Positions 1 through 6,043 of a stretch of 64,000 nt of DNA are shown piece by piece. How positions within the stretch are numbered: position 1 is the first letter of the stretch; each line of letters begins with the position of its first letter. Origin of the DNA: Algoriphagus hitonicola. GTDB taxonomy: Bacteria > Bacteroidota > Bacteroidia > Cytophagales > Cyclobacteriaceae. Position numbers and translations under genes: made by a program. Under the pieces are notes generated by a model. That model was not told the DNA's origin and did not search any database. It saw only the letters and a program-made list of their open reading frames with translations. The stretch spans positions 62,001 through 126,000 of the forward strand of contig NZ_FOPC01000007.1 of NCBI RefSeq assembly GCF_900113375.1, written 5' to 3'.

Positions 1-210
1 GGAATTCCAGTTGACATTGACCAAATAGTCTTCGTAGCGGATTAAGCCGGTACTGATATTGGCGGTGATGCTGTCAATGGGGATGCGGAGGATTTCTCCG
101 CTGGCTTCGAGCTTACTGCTTTCGCTATGCTTTGAGGGTTCCGTGCATGCAAAGGCGATGAATAGGATTAGAAGAAATGGATAATGGTTTTGATTTCTAA
201 AATAATGCAT
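1..210 (-). CDS. DUF4221-like lipoprotein, N-terminal part (runs off the left edge)
   Basis: Seventy codons are present, starting from ATG at 210, and the frame is open to the window edge. A short hydrophobic signal sequence ends in the lipobox FIAFAC, so the product should be a lipoprotein. The following stretch (DSITANIS, then TGLIRYEDYLVNVNW) resembles the start of the propeller in the complete DUF4221-type protein at 13354-14502 (IDPKIDLY, then LQYFDGDLYWWN). The family is thought to form a six-bladed beta-propeller of unknown function. Family assignment from 70 residues is tentative, but the lipoprotein signal is clear. Confidence 0.55.
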   Translation of the reverse strand, partial: MHYFRNQNHYPFLLILFIAFACTEPSKHSESSKLEASGEILRIPIDSITANISTGLIRYEDYLVNVNWNS

Positions 211-391
211 ATTCAAAACTAAGGAATTGTCTGTAAAAAAAAGGCTCAATAGGAAGATTTGATTTCTGGCAGTGATTTCCCAAGACACCATAATTCGCTA
301 ATCACCTTTGAAGTTTTTTTCATTTAGGTCGAAAACTTTAAAAAAATGGCATTGCGAATTATCTTCGAAGCATCTTACCCGATATACCCTG

Positions 392-874
392 ATGAAAACC
401 ATCCACGATATCCTCAAGCTCGGCGACCCCCGATTGTATCAAACTTGTGAGCCGGTACTTCAGTCTGAACTTCCCCAAGTCTCCGAATGGACTCAGCAGC
501 TTCATGAGGCGATGGAGGATATCCGCCGGGTTTATGGATTTGGAAGGGGAATCGCTGCTCCACAGTTGGGAATTATGAAGCGGCTATTTTACCTCAATCT
601 CGACCGGCCCTATGTGGTAATTAATCCGGAACTGAAAAATCTAAGTAGTGAAAAATTCGAACTCTGGGATGATTGCATGTCCTTTCCCCATCTTTTTGTC
701 AAAATAGAAAGACATCAAAGTCTGACTTTGGAATATTGGGATGAAAACTGGCAAAAACAAAGTTGGAAAGTAGATGGAGCAATTTCCGAACTGATCCAGC
801 ATGAATACGATCATCTCGATGGTGTGCTTTGTACGATGCGGGCGATGGATGATAAGAGTTTTAAGTGGAGGTAA
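392..874 (+). CDS. def: Divergent peptide deformylase
   Basis: The product should remove the N-formyl group from the starting methionine of new proteins in the cytoplasm. Motif 1 is present (GRGIAAPQ, the GxGxAAxQ box) and so is motif 3 (HEYDH, two metal histidines and the catalytic Glu). Motif 2, usually EGCLS, is here DDCMS; the metal-binding Cys is kept but the flanking Glu-Gly is not. I chose ATG 392 because the usual start of the family, ending in a GDPRL-type motif, begins there; an upstream ATG at 308 would add 28 unrelated residues. At 160 residues it is a little shorter than most deformylases. It stands alone, with intergenic DNA on both sides. It may be an accessory deformylase rather than the main one. 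Confidence 0.8.
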   Translation: MKTIHDILKLGDPRLYQTCEPVLQSELPQVSEWTQQLHEAMEDIRRVYGFGRGIAAPQLGIMKRLFYLNLDRPYVVINPELKNLSSEKFELWDDCMSFPHLFVKIERHQSLTLEYWDENWQKQSWKVDGAISELIQHEYDHLDGVLCTMRAMDDKSFKWR

Positions 875-880
875 AATTTG

Positions 881-992
881 AAAGATAGCCTTGCAGATAG
901 GGCTCCCTTTGGTCGCTAAGATATGCTATTCAAGATAAACGCCTAATTCTAAGGTTTTGCCCTATCTGGGAAGCCTTGTCTACCTTATCTTC
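881..992. repeat. Hairpin-like inverted repeat downstream of def
   Basis: A perfect 10-base inverted repeat, CAGATAGGGC at 894-903 and GCCCTATCTG at 959-968, extends imperfectly outwards (GCCTTG against CTTCCC-type flanks, then AAGATA against TATCTT). The ends enclose about 55 bases. It could be a degenerate miniature element or a weak terminator; there is no T-run next to the stem. Together with 1130-1206 it fills most of the 344-base gap between def and xerD; I see nothing else there apart from AT-rich DNA. Confidence 0.35.
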
Positions 993-1129
993 TTATTTGC
1001 GAAGCGATCTTATTTTTTTATATGGCCCCATTTTTGACCTTATTCATAAAACTCATTAGGTATTCCGCTTTCCTGCCAGTAAGAGGAAAATACGGCCAAT
1101 CATTAGCCCAATAGATCAGAACCCGGAAG

Positions 1130-1206
1130 CTTCGGTCTTCGGTCATCGGTCCTCCAATCGGTCAAGCAAAGAAAATATGTCAACTGGCATGATTGCGAAT
1201 AATCAG
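1130..1206 (+). repeat. Dispersed 77-base repeat, copy 1 (CGGTC repeat plus short reading frame)
   Basis: It starts with TTCGGTC, TTCGGTC, ATCGGTC and, after five bases, another ATCGGTC. It then runs through AAGCAAAGAAAATATG to ATAATCAG. A gapless copy lies 46 kb away on the opposite strand at 47244-47320; aligned by hand, about 65 of 77 bases agree. The ATG at 1177 opens a 12-codon frame (MSTGMIANNQKI) that stops three bases before xerD. The second copy starts MATGIITDNQ at the same point. Confidence 0.7.
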
Positions 1207-1218
1207 AAAATTTAATTC

Positions 1219-2136
1219 ATGTCCAAATCCTGGGAATCGTATAACAAACAATTTCGGCACTACCTGAAAATCGAGCGTTCGCTGAGCGAAAATTCGATTG
1301 AAGCCTATTGTCGGGATGTGCAGCGATTGGGACAATTTGTGGAGTCTACCTTTGGCGGATTGAGTCCCTTGGATTTAAGCTCCAAAGAGCTTCAGACTTT
1401 TGTCCAAACCATTGGCGAGCTCGAGCTTTCCGAATTTACCCAAGCTCGGATGATCTCGGGGATTAAAGCATTTTATCGCTTTCTGATGTATGAAGGCCAG
1501 ATCAAAAAGGATCCCGCCCAATTGCTCGAAGCTCCCCGATTAGGAAGAAAACTTCCGGATACTTTGAGCTTTCACGAAATCAATCAAATCCTCGAAGGCA
1601 TTCCCCTCGGCGAGCCTCAAGGTCATCGTAACCGGGCCATGTTGGAATTACTTTACAGCAGTGGTTTGCGGGTTTCGGAACTGATTAGTTTGAAAAAAAG
1701 CCAGATTTTTGAAGACATCGGTTTTCTGCGAATCGTGGGAAAGGGAAATAAGGAGCGTTTGGTTCCTGTCGGAAAAGATGCGCTTAAGTACCTGAACATT
1801 TATCAGCAGGAAGTACGCAGTCATCAGGATATCGCCCGTGGACATGAGGAATATGTTTTTCTCAATCGACGAGGCAAAAAGCTGAGTCGGGTGATGATTT
1901 TTATGATTATCAAAGAAGCTGTATCGCAGGTAGGAATTCAAAAAAATGTGAGCCCCCACACTTTTCGGCATTCTTTTGCGACACATTTGATCGAAGGAGG
2001 GGCTGACCTTCGTGCCGTCCAGGAAATGCTTGGACATGAGAGCATCACGACTACCGAAATTTACACGCATTTGGATCGGGATTACCTGCGTCAGGTTTTG
2101 ACGGATTTTCATCCCAGAAATCAGAAAAACGCATAA
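1219..2136 (+). CDS. xerD: Site-specific tyrosine recombinase XerD/XerC
   Basis: This is a 305-residue tyrosine recombinase of the type that resolves chromosome dimers at dif during division. It has a SAM-like core-binding domain (about 1-90) and a catalytic domain (about 105-300). The catalytic set is complete: R151 in SGLRVSEL, K175 in GKGNKER, H247 and R250 in HTFRHSFATHL, H273 in GHES, and the nucleophile Y282 in EIYTH. Length and motifs match housekeeping Xer proteins, not phage or transposon integrases, which are usually longer and more divergent. Whether it is XerC or XerD cannot be settled here; Bacteroidota annotation mostly uses xerD. The start ATG lies three bases after the short frame in the dispersed repeat. 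Confidence 0.9.
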   Translation: MSKSWESYNKQFRHYLKIERSLSENSIEAYCRDVQRLGQFVESTFGGLSPLDLSSKELQTFVQTIGELELSEFTQARMISGIKAFYRFLMYEGQIKKDPAQLLEAPRLGRKLPDTLSFHEINQILEGIPLGEPQGHRNRAMLELLYSSGLRVSELISLKKSQIFEDIGFLRIVGKGNKERLVPVGKDALKYLNIYQQEVRSHQDIARGHEEYVFLNRRGKKLSRVMIFMIIKEAVSQVGIQKNVSPHTFRHSFATHLIEGGADLRAVQEMLGHESITTTEIYTHLDRDYLRQVLTDFHPRNQKNA

Positions 2137-2198
2137 TTGGTGATCATATTCACTGAATATACGTATATTTGGTGATTATATTCACCAAATATGCATAT
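2137..2198 (+). promoter_or_regulatory. Tandem palindromic operator overlapping the start of the AAA ATPase gene
   Basis: There are two units 32 bases apart. Each has an inverted repeat (TTGGTGA, six bases, TCACTGA at 2137-2156; TTGGTGA, six bases, TCACCAA at 2169-2188, the second perfect), then an AT-rich palindrome (ATATACGTATAT; ATATGCATAT). The second AT palindrome contains the ATG at 2191. The first unit begins directly after the xerD stop codon. Position and symmetry suggest a dimeric regulator that blocks transcription or translation of the downstream gene. Confidence 0.55.
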
Positions 2199-3327
2199 AA
2201 ATCGAAAAATATTCGAAAAACTGTTTTCCAAATTAGGCTCTGGAAAAGCCATTATTCTTTTAGGGCCCAGGCAAGTTGGAAAAACAACTTTGGTAAAAAA
2301 ACTGGCAGGTTCACTGGGGGAGTTTTTGTATCTCAATGCAGACGAACCGACGGTTATTGCCTCACTTACCCGCCCGACACTTCCTTTTCTCAAAGCTTAT
2401 TTGGCAAATACGAAGACGATTGTCATTGATGAGGCGCAAAGAATTCCAGATGTTGGAATTACACTCAAATTGATTACGGATAATTTTCAAGACTTGAATT
2501 TGATTGTGACGGGTTCTTCATCTTTAGAATTAGCGAATCAAATTCATGAACCTTTGACTGGTAGAAAATGGGAGTTTCAGCTTTTCCCTATGAGTTGGGG
2601 CGAACTTGTCAATGCTTTTGGGGTTCCTTCCATGCTTTCGGAGCTGGAAAAAACCCTTGTTTTTGGTTCATATCCTGAGGTAGTCACTAATTCAGGATAT
2701 GAAGTAGAACTATTAAAGAATTTAGCATCAAGTTATCTCTATAAAGATTTATTAAATTTCCAGGGAATTAGAAAGCCGGAATTACTCCAAAAAATTCTTC
2801 AGGCTCTAGCCTGGCAACTTGGCTCGGAGGTAAGTTTGAATGAATTAGGGAGGACAGTACAGGCAGATAAAAACACAGTTTCAAATTACCTTGACTTATT
2901 AGAAAAGGCTTTTATCATTTTTCGCCTCCAGCCATTTTCTAGAAATTTGAGAACTGAAATAAGCAGCAGCCGAAAGATCTATTTTATTGATAATGGGATT
3001 CGAAATTCCGTGGTTGGGAATTACGCTGCATTCGGGAATAGACAGGATATCGGTTCTTTATGGGAAAACTTTCTAATTAGTGAAAGAATAAAACTGCTCA
3101 GTTACCATGGGTTTTATGGAAAAAATTATTTTTGGAGGTTAGCTCGAGGCGGAGAAATAGACTATATAGAAGAGATTGATGGTCAATTATATCCGTTTGA
3201 ATTCAAGTGGAATCCAAAGGCGAAAGTGAAAGTTCCTAAAGCTTTTATCGAAAATTACAGAACAGCACCGGTACAAGTGATTCACCGAGAAAACTTTATG
3301 GATTGGCTTTTAGAATATCCATATTAA
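2191..3327 (+). CDS. AAA-family ATPase with DUF4143 C-terminal domain
   Basis: The N-terminal half is a P-loop ATPase: Walker A GPRQVGKT at 25-32, Walker B IVIDEAQ at 77-83, and a sensor-like TGSSS near 107. The C-terminal half (about 190-370) is DUF4143-like, with a predicted winged-helix stretch followed by a nuclease-fold-like region containing GGEIDYI and FEFKW. This pattern (an Asp, then E-x-K) is seen in PD-(D/E)xK nucleases, but activity is not established for this family. Such proteins are common, often strain-specific and of unknown role. The gene is visibly more AT-rich than xerD before it, which fits acquisition by transfer. It ends in front of a perfect hairpin shared with the convergent gene. 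Confidence 0.85.
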   Translation: MHINRKIFEKLFSKLGSGKAIILLGPRQVGKTTLVKKLAGSLGEFLYLNADEPTVIASLTRPTLPFLKAYLANTKTIVIDEAQRIPDVGITLKLITDNFQDLNLIVTGSSSLELANQIHEPLTGRKWEFQLFPMSWGELVNAFGVPSMLSELEKTLVFGSYPEVVTNSGYEVELLKNLASSYLYKDLLNFQGIRKPELLQKILQALAWQLGSEVSLNELGRTVQADKNTVSNYLDLLEKAFIIFRLQPFSRNLRTEISSSRKIYFIDNGIRNSVVGNYAAFGNRQDIGSLWENFLISERIKLLSYHGFYGKNYFWRLARGGEIDYIEEIDGQLYPFEFKWNPKAKVKVPKAFIENYRTAPVQVIHRENFMDWLLEYPY

Positions 3328-3331
3328 AAAA

Positions 3332-3364
3332 AACTTTTCCAAAGTTCTAAACTTTGGAAAAGTT
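3332..3364. terminator. Bidirectional terminator hairpin
   Basis: A perfect 14-base stem (AACTTTTCCAAAGT at 3332-3345 and its complement at 3351-3364) surrounds a five-base loop. It lies between two convergent genes. An A-run on the left gives a T-run for minus-strand transcripts; for plus-strand transcripts the U-tract is weaker. Confidence 0.75.
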
Positions 3365-3375
3365 GCAGTGCAAAA

Positions 3376-4518
3376 TTACTTCTTCAACACCTCTCTCGAA
3401 ATCACCAATTTTTGAATCTCCGAAGTGCCTTCACCGATCGTGCACAATTTAACATCTCGATAGTATTTCTCCACGGGATAGTCCTTGGTAAAGCCATAGC
3501 CACCGAAAATCTGAACTGCTTCATTGGCGACTGAAACAGCGATTTCAGAAGCATACAATTTCGCTTGCGCTCCAGCCAAGGTCACTTTTTCACCCCGGTT
3601 TTTCAGGTCAGCTGCTTTGAAAGTCAATAGACTTGCCGCTTCTACTTGTGTAGCCATTTCGGCTAATTTGAAAGAAATCCCTTGAAATTTACTGATCGGC
3701 TGATTGAATTGCTGACGCTCTTTGGAATACTGAATGGAAGCTTCCAGCGCACCCTCAGCAATACCGAGGGAAAGTGCAGCTATCGAAATCCTACCCCCGT
3801 CCAATATCTTCATGGATTGAATAAATCCTTCTCCTACTTCACCGAGAATCTGACTTTCGTGGATTTTGCAGTCTTCAAAAATCATCTCGGCTGTTTCGGA
3901 TGCTCGCATGCCGAGTTTATCTTCTTTTCTGCCTCCTTTGAAGCCCGGAGTACCCTTTTCGACCACAAAAGCGGTCATTCCATGAGAATCTCCCACTTCG
4001 CCTGTCCGGGCAATGACCACCGCTACATCTCCGGAATAGCCGTGGGTAATGAAGTTTTTGGCACCGTTCAGAATGTAGTATTCGCCTTCTTTTTTGGCTA
4101 CGGTGCGCATATTTCCGGCATCCGAACCGGTATTTGGTTCGGTCAAGCCCCAAGCCCCCAGCCACTCACAAGTGGCTAGTTTGGGGAGGTATTTTTTCTT
4201 TTGCTCCTCATTCCCAAACATCATGATGTGTCCGGTACAAAGCGAATTGTGTGCGGCCATGGAAAGTCCTACCGAGGGATCCAATTTGGAAAGCTCCACG
4301 ATGGCAGTCACGTATTCATAATATCCGAAGCCCGAGCCCCCGTATTCGGAGGGCACCAAGACGCCCATGAGACCGAGTTCCCCGAGTTTTTTGAAAATTT
4401 CAATCGGGAAATGTTGCTTGTCGTCCCAGTCTTTACGAAAAGGGGTGATTTCTTTGGCTCCGAAATCACGAATCATCTCAGCGATCATTTGCTGATTTTC
4501 GTTGAGGTTAAAATTCAT
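3376..4518 (-). CDS. Acyl-CoA dehydrogenase
   Basis: This is a 380-residue FAD flavoprotein that introduces the alpha-beta double bond into acyl-CoA and passes electrons to electron-transfer flavoprotein. It contains the family signature [17 protein letters not shown] near residue 130, the C-terminal QIFGGYGF motif, and the IGEGTSEIQ segment that carries the catalytic Glu in short/medium-chain enzymes. Start ATG 4518 gives the typical N-terminus [18 protein letters not shown]; a start at 4569 would add 17 residues unlike the family. It stands alone, so the substrate chain type (butyryl, isovaleryl or another) cannot be told from context. Confidence 0.92.
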   Translation of the reverse strand: MNFNLNENQQMIAEMIRDFGAKEITPFRKDWDDKQHFPIEIFKKLGELGLMGVLVPSEYGGSGFGYYEYVTAIVELSKLDPSVGLSMAAHNSLCTGHIMMFGNEEQKKKYLPKLATCEWLGAWGLTEPNTGSDAGNMRTVAKKEGEYYILNGAKNFITHGYSGDVAVVIARTGEVGDSHGMTAFVVEKGTPGFKGGRKEDKLGMRASETAEMIFEDCKIHESQILGEVGEGFIQSMKILDGGRISIAALSLGIAEGALEASIQYSKERQQFNQPISKFQGISFKLAEMATQVEAASLLTFKAADLKNRGEKVTLAGAQAKLYASEIAVSVANEAVQIFGGYGFTKDYPVEKYYRDVKLCTIGEGTSEIQKLVISREVLKK

Positions 4519-4573
4519 TTTGTTACTATTTGGGTTTATATGCTGTGAATCAAACCCTAAGTTTCGCAATTAG

Positions 4574-4859
4574 TTTGGTTTCAGCAAATCCGAATCCGAT
4601 GGACTATATTTTTATACCATTGAATATCTCTTTCCAAAAACCAAGAGAATCGGGGTTATCGATCAATTATATTTCTTACCTGAAGAGAAAAGCCAATTAT
4701 TCCTTCGTTTGAATGGGTGAAAATCTTTTGGAAAAAATCCTTCGGACCGATAGACTACATGGAGATATAAATAGGCCTTTTGTCGTATGGAGTTGGAAAT
4801 GGATTGATTTTAACTTTGGTTTCTATAAAAATAAATCCGAATTGGCTACTTATGATTGA
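4574..4859 (+). pseudogene. Possible decayed gene, two overlapping frames
   Basis: Two protein-like frames follow each other. Frame one (4574-4720, no usable start codon) reads through segments such as GLYFYTIEYLFPKTKR and FLPEEKSQLFLRLNG. Frame two (ATG 4713 to TGA 4859, 48 residues) continues with GENLLEKILRTDRLHGDINR and VVWSWKWIDFNF. They overlap at the residues NG/MGEN, as if one gene had suffered a single frameshift and lost its start. Frame two ends overlapping the ATG at 4852 of the next gene. No family is recognised; chance open frames in AT-rich DNA remain possible. Confidence 0.3.
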
Positions 4860-5118
4860 ATTCCTGTTTCAGCCTATATTTTTGAAAGTGATTATTTCCT
4901 TGATCTTAGGAAGCTTTTTAATGCTGTATTATTTTCTCTACTGTGAATTTTCAAAATCAAAACATATTCAAAATAAGCGGATCACGGATTTGGAGAAAAT
5001 CATTGACAAAGAAATAATTCGGTCAAAGCAAATTTTAGAAATTAACTTAACCTTGAACCAAATCAATGAAAAAGCAAGTGAAAAATTGGACTTGGTGAAG
5101 CTTCGGAAAAAGAGCTAG
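4852..5118 (+). CDS. Small membrane protein of unknown function
   Basis: Eighty-eight residues starting at ATG 4852: one strong transmembrane segment (about residues 9-28, LKVIISLILGSFLMLYYFL) followed by a charged, helix-forming cytoplasmic tail with heptad-like leucine/isoleucine spacing (about 45-85), probably a coiled coil. An in-frame ATG at 4780 would add 24 residues, but 4852 overlaps the stop of the preceding short frame (ATGATTGA), as in translational coupling. No family is recognised. It is convergent with the GH16 gene, 35 bases away. Confidence 0.45.
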   Translation: MIEFLFQPIFLKVIISLILGSFLMLYYFLYCEFSKSKHIQNKRITDLEKIIDKEIIRSKQILEINLTLNQINEKASEKLDLVKLRKKS

Positions 5119-5153
5119 TTTTTTTCATTGAAAGATGCAATCTTGTTTTCCGA

Positions 5154-6032
5154 TTATTTTTTTAATGGTCGATAGGACATCCAATCTACTTCCAGTTCGA
5201 ATCGATGCTTAGGTTTCTCCAAAGCTTGCGGGTTGGTTTCCACAGCCCAATTATCGGTATGCCAAAAATTCATCAAATACTTGCTCGGGTGTTGAGGAAT
5301 CCCGCGCGTTCCCCGATAATCCCAAAGAACCAAGGTATCCCTCCGATACGGATGAATCATCCACCACCGGATGCGATCAGGATACCAGTCAAAGCCATAG
5401 GTGTGAAACTCTGCTGAGGCGTCGAAGTCGGGAATCGTTTCTATAAACGTAGGCTGATGCTGCTCATGAGTGATGTCTTCTCTGATTTTTTGGGCGTCTT
5501 CCCGGTATTCACTGGTGTAGATCAATCCCTGGGCAAGGTTGATGGTTCGGCCCACCCGCTTCAAATTCCCGCTTTTGCCAGTCCAGGTACCTACATAAAT
5601 GACTTCTGGATCTGCCAATAGCCATTCAAAATCGATTTCACTCAGTCCCAAAATAGAGTCATTGGTGTAGGTAAAATATCCGACTACTGCTCCCACATTA
5701 GCTTGCTTAAATCTGGCATCGGGCACCTTGAGCCGAGCTGCGTAGTGACCAAAGTGAACTGATTTTTTAGAGCTGATTTCAGGACCTCTTCCGGGACCGA
5801 CAGGATCTTTTGGGTCTAGTTTGAAAGAAAGAATGGAGGTTTCTTTCTCTTGCTTTGAAGAAATCCCTGATCGCCACTTAAATGGGGAATCAGATCCCCT
5901 GGAAACGTACTCAAAGTGTTGGAGATTTTCGGAGTCAAACTCCTCTACCAATGCATCATGAAATTCTGGATTCACTTGCATAGGAATGAGAAATGATAAA
6001 ATGAGGAAAGCGAAAAGAGTGAATAATTTCAT
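5154..6032 (-). CDS. GH16-family glycoside hydrolase, secreted
   Basis: A 292-residue secreted beta-jelly-roll hydrolase. A hydrophobic signal peptide covers about residues 1-20. The catalytic motif is EIDFE (nucleophile E132, D134, acid/base E136), the ExDxE form of licheninases and xyloglucan enzymes, not the bulged ExDxxE form of laminarinases and kappa-carrageenases. Aromatic residues that could line a glycan cleft follow (TYGFDWYPDRIRWWMI and NFWHTDNW). It begins 11 bases after the PQQ dehydrogenase gene ends, so the two should be co-transcribed. The natural substrate cannot be read from sequence; a beta-1,3/1,4-glucan or galactan is the family range. Confidence 0.85.
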   Translation of the reverse strand: MKLFTLFAFLILSFLIPMQVNPEFHDALVEEFDSENLQHFEYVSRGSDSPFKWRSGISSKQEKETSILSFKLDPKDPVGPGRGPEISSKKSVHFGHYAARLKVPDARFKQANVGAVVGYFTYTNDSILGLSEIDFEWLLADPEVIYVGTWTGKSGNLKRVGRTINLAQGLIYTSEYREDAQKIREDITHEQHQPTFIETIPDFDASAEFHTYGFDWYPDRIRWWMIHPYRRDTLVLWDYRGTRGIPQHPSKYLMNFWHTDNWAVETNPQALEKPKHRFELEVDWMSYRPLKK

Positions 6033-6043
6033 GGATTAGAAAT

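Noticed and set aside
1219-2136. xerD as integrase of an integrated element, because of the neighbouring repeat and AT-rich ATPase gene
   Set aside because: The protein has the length and motif set of the housekeeping Xer recombinases, and there is no attachment-site duplication or other phage/element gene.
3376-4518. Several long frames opposite the acyl-CoA dehydrogenase and also opposite the large VCBS, GH3 and rpoB genes
   Set aside because: They are shadow frames on the antisense strand of conserved genes and have no motif of their own.
4530-4712. 60-codon plus-strand frame over the start of the acyl-CoA dehydrogenase gene
   Set aside because: It begins inside the opposite gene's upstream part and has no homology; the other frame at 4574-4720 is more protein-like.
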